A DNA stretch of 64,000 nt from assembly GCF_017654315.1 (NCBI RefSeq), contig NZ_CP072203.1:3410001-3474000 (forward strand), read 5' to 3'. The notes under the pieces were generated by a model. It searched no databases. It was not told where the DNA came from and was given only the letters and a program-made list of their open reading frames with translations. Below, piece after piece: positions 11,034 to 20,648 of this stretch (position 1 is the first letter of the stretch; every line of letters starts with the position of its first letter). Source of the DNA: Gordonia polyisoprenivorans. Its GTDB lineage: Bacteria > Actinomycetota > Actinomycetes > Mycobacteriales > Mycobacteriaceae. A program made the position numbers and the translations under genes.

Positions 11034-12490
11034 GCAGACCACGCGGAGACCGCAACGGATCCAGCCGCGGCGGGACCGACCGGGGCAACCATCGTTCCGG
11101 TCCGGGACGCGGCTCCCGCAACGACCCGAAGGTGCGGGACAAGGCGGTCGATCCGGTCCGCGAGACCGCCCGCGACGTGTTGCGTGCGGTCCGTGAGCGC
11201 GACGCCTACGCCAACCTGGTGCTGCCGAAGATGTTGCGGGAGCGCCACATCAGCGGTCGTGACGCCGCACTGGCCACCGAACTGACCTACGGTTCCGCAC
11301 GCGCGCAGGGCATCCTCGACGCGGTCATCGCCGCCGCCGCGAACCGCCCGGTCGACGAGATCGACGGCAAGCTGCTCGACGTGCTCCGGCTGGGCACCTA
11401 CCAGCTGCTGCGCACCCGGGTCGGTGCCCACGCGGCCGTCGACACCTCGGTGGACCTGGTCCGTTCCGAAGCCGGCATCGGCCCCGCCGGATTCGTGAAC
11501 GCGGTGCTGCGCAAGGTCTCCCAGCGCGACGAGGAGCTGTGGGTCGACCAGCTCGCCCCGTCCATGGCCGACGACCTGATCGGTCACCTGGCCTTCCGGT
11601 ATGCGCATCCCCGGTGGATCGCGGAGGTATTCTACGACGCCCTCGGCGGGTCGTTCGGACAATTGCAGGCCGCGCTCGCCGCCGACGACGAGCGGCCGCC
11701 GGTGCACCTCGTCGCGCGGCCGGGTTTCATCACGGCCGAGGAACTCGCGCTGACCAGCGGGGGAGAGATCGGCAGATACTCGCCGTATTGCGTCTACCTG
11801 CCCGGCGGCGATCCCGGTGACGTGGAGGCGATCCGGCAGGGCTACGCCGGCGTACAGGACGAGGGCAGCCAGTTGGTGGCGCGGGCGGTGACCGTGGCCG
11901 ACATCGGCACCGACGGCGGTCGGTGGCTCGACATGTGTGCCGGGCCCGGCGGCAAGGCCGCCCTGATCGGCGCGCTCGCCGACATCGACAACGCGCACCT
12001 CGACGCCATCGAGGTCAGCGAGCATCGCGCCGACCTCATCCGTGGTGTGGTGCGCGATCTCCCGGTCGACGTCCACGTGGCCGATGCGCGCGATGTCACC
12101 GCCCACACCGGACTCGCGCCCGGCTTCGACCGGATTCTGCTCGACGCCCCGTGTACCGGCCTGGGATCGTTGCGCCGCCGACCCGAGGCGCGGTGGCGCA
12201 GGCAGCCGACCGACGTTCCCGAACTCGTTGCGCTGCAACGAGAATTGCTGATCGAGGCGCTGCGGCTGGTTCGTCCCGGCGGGGTGGTGCTGTACTCCAC
12301 GTGTTCCCCGCATCCGGCGGAGACCACCGACCTGGTGTCGGGGGTGCTCGAATCGGTCACGGCCGCACGCCAACTCGATGCGCGGCCGCTCGTCGGCGCC
12401 ATCGAGCTCGGCGAGGGTCCGCACGTGCAGCTGTGGCCACACATCCATGGCACCGACGCGATGTTCCTCGCCGCGCTGACACGCGACTGA
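11030..12490 (+). CDS. rsmB: 16S rRNA (cytosine-967-C5)-methyltransferase, RsmB/Sun family
   Basis: A 486-aa SAM-dependent RNA m5C methyltransferase. After a basic, Gly/Arg-rich tail (residues 1-35) comes a NusB-like domain (about 40-170; [28 protein letters not shown]). The Rossmann methyltransferase domain follows: motif [11 protein letters not shown], motif [22 protein letters not shown] with the resolving Cys of PC, and motif [14 protein letters not shown] with the nucleophile Cys of TC. The ATG overlaps the fmt stop. All catalytic residues are present. Assignment to C967 rests on family membership. Confidence 0.93.
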   Translation: MSRPRGDRNGSSRGGTDRGNHRSGPGRGSRNDPKVRDKAVDPVRETARDVLRAVRERDAYANLVLPKMLRERHISGRDAALATELTYGSARAQGILDAVIAAAANRPVDEIDGKLLDVLRLGTYQLLRTRVGAHAAVDTSVDLVRSEAGIGPAGFVNAVLRKVSQRDEELWVDQLAPSMADDLIGHLAFRYAHPRWIAEVFYDALGGSFGQLQAALAADDERPPVHLVARPGFITAEELALTSGGEIGRYSPYCVYLPGGDPGDVEAIRQGYAGVQDEGSQLVARAVTVADIGTDGGRWLDMCAGPGGKAALIGALADIDNAHLDAIEVSEHRADLIRGVVRDLPVDVHVADARDVTAHTGLAPGFDRILLDAPCTGLGSLRRRPEARWRRQPTDVPELVALQRELLIEALRLVRPGGVVLYSTCSPHPAETTDLVSGVLESVTAARQLDARPLVGAIELGEGPHVQLWPHIHGTDAMFLAALTRD

Positions 12491-12521
12491 GACGCGCGGA
12501 CCGAGGAGCAGGCGGGACAGA

Positions 12522-12797
12522 TCAGACGGCGACGTCCTCGGCCGTCGCCGACCGCCACACCTCGACGGCGTCGGTGACCGGCAGCCCGAGTGCGTCGCAG
12601 ATGGCCACCACGGTGCCGAAGCTGGGAGTGGCGATCCGGCCCACCTCGATCTTGCGCAGTGTTTCCGGGGAGATACCCGCATCTCGCGCAATCGTTTCCG
12701 GGTCGCGTCCGGCGCGGGCGCCGCGGAGCAGAGCGCCGAGCCGGCGGCCGGCCGCGACTTGTTCGGGGGTCAATGGAACGCGCACCATGGCAGCCAT
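12522..12797 (-). CDS. small XRE-family helix-turn-helix regulator
   Basis: A 91-aa single-domain DNA-binding protein. The N-terminal helix (LTPEQVAAGRRLGALLRGAR) leads into the Cro/C1-type helix-turn-helix at about residues 33-56 (TIARDAGISPETLRKIEVGR) and a helical tail (TPSFGTVVAICDALGLPVTD). The start may be ATG 12797 or ATG 12788. It is divergent from the methionine aminopeptidase gene, with 93 bp between them, and that spacer holds two matching 14-bp palindromes. Autoregulation and control of the peptidase are inferred. No toxin-like partner is seen. Confidence 0.88.
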   Translation of the reverse strand: MAAMVRVPLTPEQVAAGRRLGALLRGARAGRDPETIARDAGISPETLRKIEVGRIATPSFGTVVAICDALGLPVTDAVEVWRSATAEDVAV

Positions 12798-12803
12798 CCT
12801 AGC

Positions 12804-12819
12804 CGGTATTACTGTACCG
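12804..12819. promoter_or_regulatory. palindromic operator candidate, site 1 (GGTAT-N4-GTACC)
   Basis: CGGTATTACTGTACCG spans 12804-12819 with perfect CGGTA/TACCG arms, in an unusually AT-rich stretch close to the XRE start. It shares the GGTAT-N4-(G/A)TACC form with site 2; the centres are 34 bp apart. Likely bound by the adjacent XRE protein (inference). Confidence 0.6.
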
Positions 12820-12838
12820 AACCATGATAGCCTCGATT

Positions 12839-12852
12839 GGTATAAAAATACC
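12839..12852. promoter_or_regulatory. palindromic operator candidate, site 2 overlapping a map promoter-like -10
   Basis: GGTATAAAAATACC (12839-12852) is a perfect inverted repeat with a 4-nt centre. Its TATAAA is the best -10-like hexamer in front of map, so a protein bound here would block that promoter. It matches site 1 in half-site and spacing. Confidence 0.6.
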
Positions 12853-12890
12853 GGTGCGGTTCCCCCTGATGTGACCCGAAGTGGAGTGCA

Positions 12891-13655
12891 ATGATCGAAC
12901 TGAAGTCCCCGGCCGAGATCGACAAGATCGCGGTCACCAGCCGCTTCGTCGCCGAAGTTCTGCACGAGCTCGGCGGGCGGGCCCGGCCCGGCGTGAACCT
13001 GCTCGACCTCGAGGCGCACGCCCGTACGATGCTCGACGCGCGGGGTGCCCGGTCGTGCTACTGGGACTACGCGCCCTCGTTCGGTCGTGGCCCCTTCCGC
13101 AACGTGATCTGCCTGTCGGTGAATGACGCTGTGCTCCATGGTCTTCCACACGACCGCGTCCTCACCGACGGGGACGTGTTGACCATGGACCTCGCGGTGT
13201 CGATCGACGGATGGGTCGCCGATGCGGCGGTGACCACCCAGGTCGGCACCGCCGACGACGAGGTGAGCGCGCTCATCGATTCGACGCGCCGTGCGCTGGC
13301 CGCGGGAATCGAGAAAGCGGTGCCGAAGGGCCGTCTCGGTGACATCTCCGCTGCCATCGGCGCGGTCGCGCACGCCGACGGCTACCGCGTGAACACCGAC
13401 TTCGGCGGACACGGCCTGGGACGAACCATGCACGAGGATCCGCACATCGCCAACACCGGGCGCGCCGGCCGCGGCATGCGACTCAAGGCGGGGATGGTGC
13501 TCGCCCTCGAACCGTGGTGGGGTCTGGGTACCGACGAACTCGTCGTCGACCCCGACGGATGGACCCTGCGTCTGGCCGACGGACGCGTCGGAGCCCACAC
13601 CGAACACACCGTGGCGATCACCGACGACGGACCACGCATCCTCACCGTGGTGTGA
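12891..13655 (+). CDS. map: type I methionine aminopeptidase
   Basis: Removes the initiator methionine from nascent proteins whose second residue is small. The protein is 254 aa. All five metal ligands are visible: Asp100, Asp111, His174, Glu207 and Glu238; the substrate-contacting His83 (AVLHGLP) and His181 (MHEDP) are also present. It starts directly in the catalytic domain, with no SH3-binding extension. ATG 12891 has a weak SD (GTGGAG). Its pairing with a divergent XRE gene, away from the ribosomal-protein cluster, suggests an extra, regulated paralogue rather than the housekeeping copy; the rest of the genome is not visible. Confidence 0.94.
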   Translation: MIELKSPAEIDKIAVTSRFVAEVLHELGGRARPGVNLLDLEAHARTMLDARGARSCYWDYAPSFGRGPFRNVICLSVNDAVLHGLPHDRVLTDGDVLTMDLAVSIDGWVADAAVTTQVGTADDEVSALIDSTRRALAAGIEKAVPKGRLGDISAAIGAVAHADGYRVNTDFGGHGLGRTMHEDPHIANTGRAGRGMRLKAGMVLALEPWWGLGTDELVVDPDGWTLRLADGRVGAHTEHTVAITDDGPRILTVV

Positions 13656-13685
13656 CCGATCCGGGGTCGTGACCGATCGGGGGAG

Positions 13686-14168
13686 TCACCGGTCCGGCAC
13701 CAGGGTGCCCTGGTGATACAGCGCCACCCAGTGCCCACCGTCGTCGTGCTCACCGTCGTCGCGCTCACTGTCGTCGTGCCCACCCTCGTGGCGCCAGATG
13801 GTCGCCCGGCGCGACACCCGATCGTCCTGGTGCAGCGTGTAGGTGACCAGATGGGTGTCGGGGGCGATGCTGCGCACCGCGAAATCCTCGACGCGCTAAG
13901 TCTCTTCGCGGTCGGTGGAGGCTGTGGTGGAGGAGGCGGTGGCATGACGTCGGAGGAGTACCGACCACACGTACTCGCGGTCGTAGCGGCTGCCCGAGGC
14001 ACCGACCTCCGAGAAGTCCACATCGGTCATCCGGTCGAATTCGGCGCGGGAGAAGCCGCGCTCCCAGCGGTGGAAGATCGGTTCGCGCCGCCACAGGGCC
14101 TCGGCGGCTCCACCGATGTCTACGCCCGGGAACCCGCCGATGCCGTTGCTCGAGACCTCACCGTCCAT
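13686..14168 (-). pseudogene. broken DUF4440/NTF2-like gene (in-frame amber, minisatellite inserts)
   Basis: Read in one frame, this encodes a protein of about 160 residues interrupted by a single TAG at 13896-13898. The first part (ATG 14168) has GGAAEALWRREPIFHRWERG, then FDRMTDVDFSEVGASGSRYDREYVW. The part beyond the stop has VEDFAVRSIAPDTHLVTYTL, SRRATIWRHEGG and WVALYHQGTLV. Together these are the expected start, middle and end of a DUF4440 (NTF2-fold) protein, so the stop is a point lesion rather than a gene boundary. A low-complexity stretch (HATASSTTAS) precedes the stop, and a DD/E-rich insert from a 15-bp tandem repeat splits the last strands. It is convergent with map. It could be a real pseudogene or a sequencing error at the TAG. 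Confidence 0.7.
13731..13790. repeat. four 15-bp tandem repeats within the DUF4440 pseudogene
   Basis: The units are GTGCCCACCGTCGTC, GTGCTCACCGTCGTC, GCGCTCACTGTCGTC and GTGCCCACCCTCGTG, in register at 13731, 13746, 13761 and 13776. On the minus strand they encode an acidic low-complexity insert placed where homologues of this fold run straight from the Gly-rich turn into the final strand. Confidence 0.8.
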
Positions 14169-14251
14169 GGTGTCGAGTGTCGCACCGGCGGTGATCGACC
14201 GGCGCCAAACCCGACTTCGTCGGTGCCGGTCGGCCGCGTAAGTTGTCTGCC

Positions 14252-14950
14252 ATGAGTTCCCCGATTGCCCCGATGATCGCCCCGTCGATCCTCTCGGCCG
14301 ACTTCGCCAACCTCGCCGCCGAGGCCGACGCGGTCTCCGGACCGGGACCCTCGCGCGCCGACTGGTTGCACGTGGACGTGATGGACGCCCACTTCGTCCC
14401 CAATCTCACCCTCGGGCTGCCGGTCGTGGAGAGCCTGCTCAAGGCCACCGACATCCCGCTCGACTGTCACCTGATGATCGACGATCCCGGTCGCTGGGCC
14501 CCGCCGTACGCCGAGGCCGGTGCCTACAACGTCACCTTCCACGCCGAGGCGACCGACGACCCGATCGCCGTCGCCAAGGACATCCGGGCCGCGGGCGGAA
14601 AAGCCGGCCTCGCCCTCAAGCCGGGCACCCCGCTCGAGCCGTACCTGGAGATCCTGCGTGACTTCGACACCCTGCTCGTGATGAGCGTCGAACCGGGTTT
14701 CGGCGGCCAGAAGTTCATGCCCGAGGTACTCGACAAGGTGCGCGAGATCCGCACGATCGTCGACGCCGGTGAGTTGCGGCTGCTCGTGGAGATCGACGGG
14801 GGCATCCACGACGGGACGATCGCGGAGGCCGCCGAGGCCGGCGTCGATTGCTTCGTCGCCGGGTCCGCGGTCTACGGTCCCGCCGACGCCGGTGCCGCCG
14901 TCGCGGCGTTGCGTGAGAAGGCAACGGCCGCACGGGCTCACGCACACTGA
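14252..14950 (+). CDS. rpe: ribulose-phosphate 3-epimerase
   Basis: Interconverts ribulose 5-phosphate and xylulose 5-phosphate in the pentose-phosphate pathway. The 232-aa TIM barrel has [12 protein letters not shown] (catalytic Ser), [17 protein letters not shown] (His, Asp metal and acid residues), [12 protein letters not shown] (His), [14 protein letters not shown] and the second catalytic Asp in [12 protein letters not shown], then phosphate-binding [10 protein letters not shown] took ATG 14252; a TTG 9 nt upstream is possible. Only 5 bp separate it from ribD. Rpe supplies the ribulose 5-phosphate pool from which RibB makes its product, so the linkage to rib genes is sensible. Confidence 0.96.
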   Translation: MSSPIAPMIAPSILSADFANLAAEADAVSGPGPSRADWLHVDVMDAHFVPNLTLGLPVVESLLKATDIPLDCHLMIDDPGRWAPPYAEAGAYNVTFHAEATDDPIAVAKDIRAAGGKAGLALKPGTPLEPYLEILRDFDTLLVMSVEPGFGGQKFMPEVLDKVREIRTIVDAGELRLLVEIDGGIHDGTIAEAAEAGVDCFVAGSAVYGPADAGAAVAALREKATAARAHAH

Positions 14951-14955
14951 CGTCC

Positions 14956-15987
14956 ATGATCCCCGACGAGGCGGTCCTGATCGCCGCGATGCGTGAGGCC
15001 GTCGCCGAGTCGCGGGCGGCACTCGGTGGGGTCTCGCCGAATCCGGCGGTCGGCGCCGTGTTGCTGATGCCGGACGGTACCGAGATCGCGCGCGGTCACA
15101 CCCAGCCGCCGGGCGGTGCGCACGCCGAGATCGAGGCGCTGCGCCGCGCCGGGGATGCGGCGCGAGGCGCGACCGCGGTGGTCACCCTCGAGCCGTGCAA
15201 TCACACCGGACGCACCGGTCCGTGCGCACAGGCGCTGATCGAGGCGGGTGTGGCCCGGGTGGTCTACGCTGTCGGGGATCCCAATCCGACCGCGGCGGGT
15301 GGCGCGGAGCGGCTGCGCGCGGCGGGGATCGAGGTGATCGCCGGCGTCGGTGCCCTCGACGCGCGGTCGGGGCCGTTGCGCGGCTGGCTGTTTCGCCAAC
15401 GGTTCGGACGTCCGCTGGTCACCGCGAAGGTCGCGTCCACCCTCGACGGCCGCACCGCCGCACCGGACGGCACGAGCCAGTGGATCACCGGGCCGCAGGC
15501 GCGTGCCCGGGCGCATCGGCAGCGCGCCGAACTCGACGCGATCATCGTCGGCACCGGGACCGTCGTCGCCGACGACCCCGCGCTGACCGCGCGGCTGCCC
15601 GACGGCACGCTGCACGCACACCAACCCATCCGGGTTGCCATGGGAGAGCGCGAGATTCCCGACGATGCCCGGATTCGTGACAGCACGGTGGGCGGTTTCC
15701 GGCATGTCCGCACCCATGATCCGGTCGAGGTGCTCGCGGCGCTGCACGAGGCGACATGGGTGCTGGTGGAGGGCGGTCCGGGGATCATCGGAGCGTTCCT
15801 CGACGCGGACTTGGTCGACGAGGTCGACAGCTATGTGGCGCCGAAGATCCTGGGCGCCGGGCCGTCGGCGGTCGAACGGACCGCGACGATCACGCTCGCC
15901 GACGCGACCGAACTACATCTGGCCGGCGTCGAACAACTCGGTGACGACGTCCTGATCCGGAGTGTGTCCGACCGGTTACTGCCGTGA
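14956..15987 (+). CDS. ribD: bifunctional riboflavin deaminase/reductase
   Basis: Catalyses steps 2 and 3 of riboflavin synthesis: deamination of the pyrimidine intermediate, then NADPH reduction of its ribose. The protein is 343 aa. The zinc deaminase domain (1-145) has His56-Ala-Glu58 and the CxxxxxxxxC pair Cys81/Cys90 in EPCNHTGRTGPC. The reductase domain (about 150-340) has VTAKVASTLDGRTA, the nucleotide-binding IIVGTGTVVADDPALT and WVLVEGGPGIIGAFL. It is coupled to rpe and lies upstream of, not under, the FMN riboswitch. Its last 12 bp overlap the convergent LapA-like gene. Confidence 0.95.
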   Translation: MIPDEAVLIAAMREAVAESRAALGGVSPNPAVGAVLLMPDGTEIARGHTQPPGGAHAEIEALRRAGDAARGATAVVTLEPCNHTGRTGPCAQALIEAGVARVVYAVGDPNPTAAGGAERLRAAGIEVIAGVGALDARSGPLRGWLFRQRFGRPLVTAKVASTLDGRTAAPDGTSQWITGPQARARAHRQRAELDAIIVGTGTVVADDPALTARLPDGTLHAHQPIRVAMGEREIPDDARIRDSTVGGFRHVRTHDPVEVLAALHEATWVLVEGGPGIIGAFLDADLVDEVDSYVAPKILGAGPSAVERTATITLADATELHLAGVEQLGDDVLIRSVSDRLLP

Positions 15988-16251
15988 GAGCTTGCGGGCG
16001 CCGTTGCGGCCCAGAATCCAGCCCGCGAGCAGGCCGCCGAGCGCGACGATGGTGAGGATCAGCCACTGCCACGAGCTGATGGAGAACATCAGGAAGCGCA
16101 CCTGCACGTGCTGGGTGTTCTGGGCGATGAAGATGATCGCGACGATCACCAGGATCAGCGGGAGCCAAAAGCGTTTCAGGAGTCCGAGGACCATGTCGCC
16201 GGGTGTTCTGGCTGCGGGTCCGGCGGACGTCCGCGTCGACTTGTCGGCCAT
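15976..16251 (-). CDS. LapA-domain (DUF1049) small membrane protein
   Basis: A 91-aa protein with a short charged N-terminus (to about residue 25), a first membrane helix (FWLPLILVIVAIIFIAQN, about 28-45), the family pattern QNTQHVQVRFLMFS, and a second helix (WQWLILTIVALGGLLAGWIL, about 62-81) ending in GRNGARKLSRQ. This is the DUF1049/LapA layout; E. coli LapA works in LPS-assembly control, but the actinobacterial role is not known. It lies on the opposite strand between ribD and the riboswitch. Its 3' end overlaps ribD by 12 bp. Confidence 0.88.
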   Translation of the reverse strand: MADKSTRTSAGPAARTPGDMVLGLLKRFWLPLILVIVAIIFIAQNTQHVQVRFLMFSISSWQWLILTIVALGGLLAGWILGRNGARKLSRQ

Positions 16252-16417
16252 GCTGGCGTCGCCTTTCGCCTTCTACCGGGTCCGAGAATCGGACTCGGGT
16301 GTGGTGAATCCTAGCGCAGCGGCGCTCGCCGCCGGGCGGCAATGGGACTCGCCTCCCCGCGTAAGTGGACCGCCGTACTGGTTGGGTCCGCGACCTCGTG
16401 CTAGCGTCGATACGTAC

Positions 16418-16564
16418 GTTCTCGGGGCGGGGTGAAACTCCCCACCGGCGGTGATGGTGTGGCACAGGCGACACCGAGCCCGCGAGCGCCCGTCCACCCG
16501 GACGGGGACAGCAGATTCCGGTGTGAATCCGGAGCCGACGGTCATAGTCCGGATGCGAGAGAAC
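16418..16564 (+). promoter_or_regulatory. FMN riboswitch (RFN element)
   Basis: The closing helix pairs GTTCTCG (16418-16424) with CGAGAGAAC (16556-16564). In between are the hallmark blocks of the FMN aptamer: GGGGCGGGGTGAAACTCCCC, ACCGGCGGTGAT, then AGCAGATTCCGGTGTGAATC and AGTCCGGATG. It lies 55 nt upstream of ribE and should repress ribE-ribBA-ribH when FMN is plentiful. The variable P3 region is long (CCCGTCCACCCGGACGGG). The promoter should be in 16252-16417. Confidence 0.95.
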
Positions 16565-16566
16565 AA

Positions 16567-16614
16567 GACGGCCCTACACCGTCCTGTCTGCTCCGAGCGA
16601 GCTCGACAGGAGGT
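16567..16614 (+). promoter_or_regulatory. riboswitch expression platform: Shine-Dalgarno-sequestering hairpin
   Basis: CCTGTC (16583-16588) can pair with GACAGG (16605-16610), with an inner GCTC/GAGC helix; this buries the first half of the ribE Shine-Dalgarno AGGAGGT (16608-16614). An adjacent stem GACGG (16567-16571)/CCGTC (16579-16583) shares a base with it, so the two compete. No U-tract follows, so control of translation initiation rather than termination is inferred. Confidence 0.65.
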
Positions 16615-16619
16615 AGAAG

Positions 16620-17354
16620 GTGTTCACAGGCATCGTCGAGGAGCTGGGCACCATCGTCGGGCGAGATGATCTCGCCGACGCGGCCCGACTCACCATTCGT
16701 GGCCCACGGGTCACCTCCGACGCCGGCTTCGGCGATTCGATCGCGGTCAACGGCGTGTGTCTGACGGTCGTCGAGTTCGACGACCAGCAGTTCACGGTGG
16801 ATGTGATGGCCGAAACCCTCCGCCGCAGTTCGCTTGATCGACTCGGACCGGGCAGCTCGGTCAACCTCGAACGCGCCATGCGCGCCGACGGCCGGTTCGG
16901 CGGTCACATCGTGCAGGGGCACGTGGACGGCACCGGCACCGTCGTGGCGATCACCCCCTCCCAGAATTGGACGGTCGTACGCATCGGCGTCGATCCGCGT
17001 CTGAGTCGCTATCTCGTGGAGAAGGGCTCGATCACCGTTGACGGTGTCTCGCTGACCGTCTCGGCGATCGGCGCCGGGAGCGAAGCGAGCGGGCCGGGTG
17101 ATATCGGCGCCGGGAGCGAAGCGAGCGGGCCGGGTGACATCGGCGCCGGGAGCGACGGCGACTGGTTCGAGATCTCGTTGATCCCCACCACTTTGCAGGA
17201 GACCAACCTGGGGTCGGCGTCGGTCGGCGCGGTGGTCAATCTCGAGATCGACGTCCTCGCCAAATACGTCGAACGACTCCAGGCGACCCGCGCCGAGACG
17301 ACCCGAACCCCGAAAACGTCCGGCGCGACGTCCGGCACAGCAGAGGTGAAGTGA
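16620..17354 (+). CDS. ribE: riboflavin synthase, alpha subunit
   Basis: Dismutates two 6,7-dimethyl-8-ribityllumazine molecules to riboflavin. The protein is 244 aa, longer than the usual ~200-215. Two lumazine-binding beta-barrel repeats are clear: [10 protein letters not shown] with [11 protein letters not shown] and ETLRRSSL, then [22 protein letters not shown] and [12 protein letters not shown] 16620 follows SD AGGAGGT at 5 nt and the family always begins MFTG. Oddity: residues about 150-179 are two and a half copies of [12 protein letters not shown], from a 36-bp tandem DNA repeat, between the beta strands of the second barrel. The reading frame is kept. The stop overlaps the ribBA ATG by one base. 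Confidence 0.95.
   Translation: MFTGIVEELGTIVGRDDLADAARLTIRGPRVTSDAGFGDSIAVNGVCLTVVEFDDQQFTVDVMAETLRRSSLDRLGPGSSVNLERAMRADGRFGGHIVQGHVDGTGTVVAITPSQNWTVVRIGVDPRLSRYLVEKGSITVDGVSLTVSAIGAGSEASGPGDIGAGSEASGPGDIGAGSDGDWFEISLIPTTLQETNLGSASVGAVVNLEIDVLAKYVERLQATRAETTRTPKTSGATSGTAEVK
17067..17155 (+). repeat. 36-bp in-frame tandem repeat inside ribE
   Basis: Unit 1 is 17067-17102, unit 2 is 17103-17138 and a partial third starts at 17139. The unit contains GGGAGCGAAGCGAGCGGGCC and the two complete copies differ at a single base. It encodes 12 residues per unit, mostly Gly, Ser, Ala and Glu, as expected for a tolerated surface loop. Confidence 0.9.
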
Positions 17355-18703
17355 TGAGCGAGACCGTCAGCGACGAGACCGTGAATGAATCGGCAAGTGC
17401 GGCAGTGCATCTGGATACCGTCGAGCGGGCGATCGCCGACATCGCGGCCGGCCGGGCCGTCGTGGTGGTCGACGACGAGGATCGCGAGAACGAGGGCGAT
17501 CTGATCTTCGCCGCGGAAAAGGCCACCCCCGAGCTCGTGGCGTTCATGGTGCGCTACACCTCGGGATACCTGTGTGTGCCGCTGGCCGGTGACGACTGTG
17601 ATCGGCTGGGACTCCCGCCGATGTATTCGATGAACCAGGACAAGCACGGCACCGCCTACACGGTCACCGTCGACGCGCGGGAGGGCATCGGCACCGGGAT
17701 CAGCGCCTCGGATCGGGCGACGACGATGCGGTTGCTCGCCGACCCGGCGAGCACCGCCGGGGATTTCACCCGTCCGGGCCATGTGGTTCCGTTGCGCGCC
17801 AAGGAGGGTGGCGTGCTGCGCCGGCCCGGGCACACCGAGGCGGCCGTGGATCTCGCCCGGCTGGCCGGTCTCGCGCCGGCGGGCGTGATCTGTGAGGTGG
17901 TGTCGCAGAAGGACGTCGGGTCGATGGCCCAGACCGACGAGCTGCGCATCTTCGCCGACGAGCACGATCTCGCGTTGATCTCGATCGCCGACCTGATCGC
18001 GTGGCGACGCCGTCACGAGAAGCATGTGGTCCGCGTCGCCGATGCCCGCATCCCCACCCGGCACGGGGATTTCCGCGCCGTCGGATACACCAGCATCCAC
18101 GACGACGTCGAGCACGTGGCACTGGTGATGGGTGATCTCGCCGGAGCCGACGGCAGCGGCAGTGATGTGCTGGTGCGGGTGCATTCCGAATGCCTCACCG
18201 GCGACGTCTTCGGTTCGTTGCGCTGCGATTGCGGTCCGCAGCTCGATGCCGCGATGGAGATGGTCGCCGCCGAGGGACGCGGTGTGGTGCTCTACATGCG
18301 CGGCCACGAGGGGCGCGGCATCGGTCTGCTGCACAAGTTGCAGGCCTACCAGTTGCAGGACGCGGGGTCGGACACCGTCGATGCGAATCTGCAGCTCGGT
18401 CTGCCCGCCGATTCCCGCGACTACGGTCTGGGCGCCCAGATCCTCGTCGACCTCGGGGTCACCTCGATGCGCCTGCTCACCAACAATCCGGCCAAGCGGG
18501 TGGGACTCGACGGGTACGGGTTGCATATCGTGGAGCGCGTGCCGATGCCGGTGCGGGCGAACAAGGAGAATCTGCGGTATCTACGGACCAAGCGTGACCG
18601 GATGGGTCACGACCTCGACGGTCTGGAGAACTGGGACGGTCCGGACAACTGGGATCCGCACGGCACACTGGATTCGGCGGCCGGAGACAGCGGACCGGCA
18701 TGA
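17354..18703 (+). CDS. ribBA: 3,4-dihydroxy-2-butanone 4-phosphate synthase/GTP cyclohydrolase II
   Basis: A 449-aa fusion supplying both precursors of riboflavin. The N-terminal RibB half has the Mg/ribulose-5-phosphate site [15 protein letters not shown] (about 38-52), then [14 protein letters not shown]. The C-terminal GTP cyclohydrolase II half has the zinc motif [18 protein letters not shown] (three Cys), [16 protein letters not shown] and [14 protein letters not shown] 17354 overlaps the ribE stop (TGATG). Both active sites look intact, unlike mycobacterial copies that have lost one function. It has a C-terminal tail of about 25 residues rich in Asp and Gly. Confidence 0.96.
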   Translation: MSETVSDETVNESASAAVHLDTVERAIADIAAGRAVVVVDDEDRENEGDLIFAAEKATPELVAFMVRYTSGYLCVPLAGDDCDRLGLPPMYSMNQDKHGTAYTVTVDAREGIGTGISASDRATTMRLLADPASTAGDFTRPGHVVPLRAKEGGVLRRPGHTEAAVDLARLAGLAPAGVICEVVSQKDVGSMAQTDELRIFADEHDLALISIADLIAWRRRHEKHVVRVADARIPTRHGDFRAVGYTSIHDDVEHVALVMGDLAGADGSGSDVLVRVHSECLTGDVFGSLRCDCGPQLDAAMEMVAAEGRGVVLYMRGHEGRGIGLLHKLQAYQLQDAGSDTVDANLQLGLPADSRDYGLGAQILVDLGVTSMRLLTNNPAKRVGLDGYGLHIVERVPMPVRANKENLRYLRTKRDRMGHDLDGLENWDGPDNWDPHGTLDSAAGDSGPA

Positions 18704-18735
18704 GCAGCTCACCGGCACGAGCTGCGGATCTGTGA

Positions 18736-19748
<1,013 letters not shown>

Positions 19749-19762
19749 GTGGGGGACGCGCG

Positions 19763-20638
19763 ATGATCGATCTCGACGCCATGGGGCAGACCGCACTCGG
19801 GGTGGCCTATGTCCGCGCCTACGAGTCGCTGCGTCGTGATGCGCTGTTCACCGACCCGTTGGCCGTTGCATTGTTCGAATCCGCCGTCATCGATCCCGAC
19901 GGCACCCTGCGGCCGATGCCGCCGGTCACCGACGCCGCGGGCCGCGAACGTCGCGGCATGTACCACTGGATCGTCGCCCGCACCCTGTTCCTCGACGACC
20001 TGTTCGGATCGGCCGCGCGCGACGGGATCGAGCAGTTCGTCATCCTGGGGTCCGGACTCGACGCGCGGGCCTTCCGACTGGACCTGGGGCCCGCGGCGGT
20101 GGTCTACGAGCTGGACCGCCCGCCGGTGGTCGAGGTCAAGGAAGCTCTCGTCGCCGAGCACGGGTTGCTCGCCACCACCGGACGCCGGGTCGTACAGGCG
20201 GATCTGATCACCGACTGGTTGCCCACCCTGATCGAGGCCGGTCTGCGCACCGACGAGCCGACATGCTGGCTCGCCGAAGGACTCCTGGTCTATCTGGAAC
20301 CGGAGATCGCGCGGCGGGTGATCGACACCATCGGGGCGGCGTCGGCACCCGGATCACGGGTCGGCGTCACGGTCCGCTCCACCCGTCGCGCGAGTACCGA
20401 TGGCCCCTTCGCGCAGGTGGCCGCGCTCTGGCACGAGGATCCGGGCATCGCCGGGCGCTTCGCCGACACCGGATGGACGTGTGAGCTCACCGACACCGTC
20501 TCGGTGCTCGCCGCGGCGGGGCGAGCCATCGATGCCGAGCTCGCGGGGCCGGGGACCGTCGACGACGGTTCGCCACGGCCGTCGGCGAGTCTGCTCGCCG
20601 GCCGGTACGCATCCCGATCCGTCGGCCGCGCCGACTAG
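19763..20638 (+). CDS. class I SAM-dependent methyltransferase, LCM/TIGR00027 family
   Basis: A 291-aa member of the large actinobacterial family related to leucine carboxyl methyltransferase. The family's opening [21 protein letters not shown] is present, then SAM motif I in [17 protein letters not shown] (about 93-109), the acidic post-motif [17 protein letters not shown], and the conserved [14 protein letters not shown]. The substrate is unknown; several paralogues usually occur per genome. It has a good SD (GGGGGA) before ATG 19763. It sits between the riboflavin block and uvrC, 14 bp after the PH-domain gene. Confidence 0.9.
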   Translation: MIDLDAMGQTALGVAYVRAYESLRRDALFTDPLAVALFESAVIDPDGTLRPMPPVTDAAGRERRGMYHWIVARTLFLDDLFGSAARDGIEQFVILGSGLDARAFRLDLGPAAVVYELDRPPVVEVKEALVAEHGLLATTGRRVVQADLITDWLPTLIEAGLRTDEPTCWLAEGLLVYLEPEIARRVIDTIGAASAPGSRVGVTVRSTRRASTDGPFAQVAALWHEDPGIAGRFADTGWTCELTDTVSVLAAAGRAIDAELAGPGTVDDGSPRPSASLLAGRYASRSVGRAD

Positions 20639-20648
20639 CCTGGAACAC

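Noticed and set aside
12522..12797. XRE gene plus map as a toxin-antitoxin pair
   Set aside because: The partner is an intact methionine aminopeptidase with all metal ligands, and the genes are divergent rather than co-directional; a regulator-target pair fits better.
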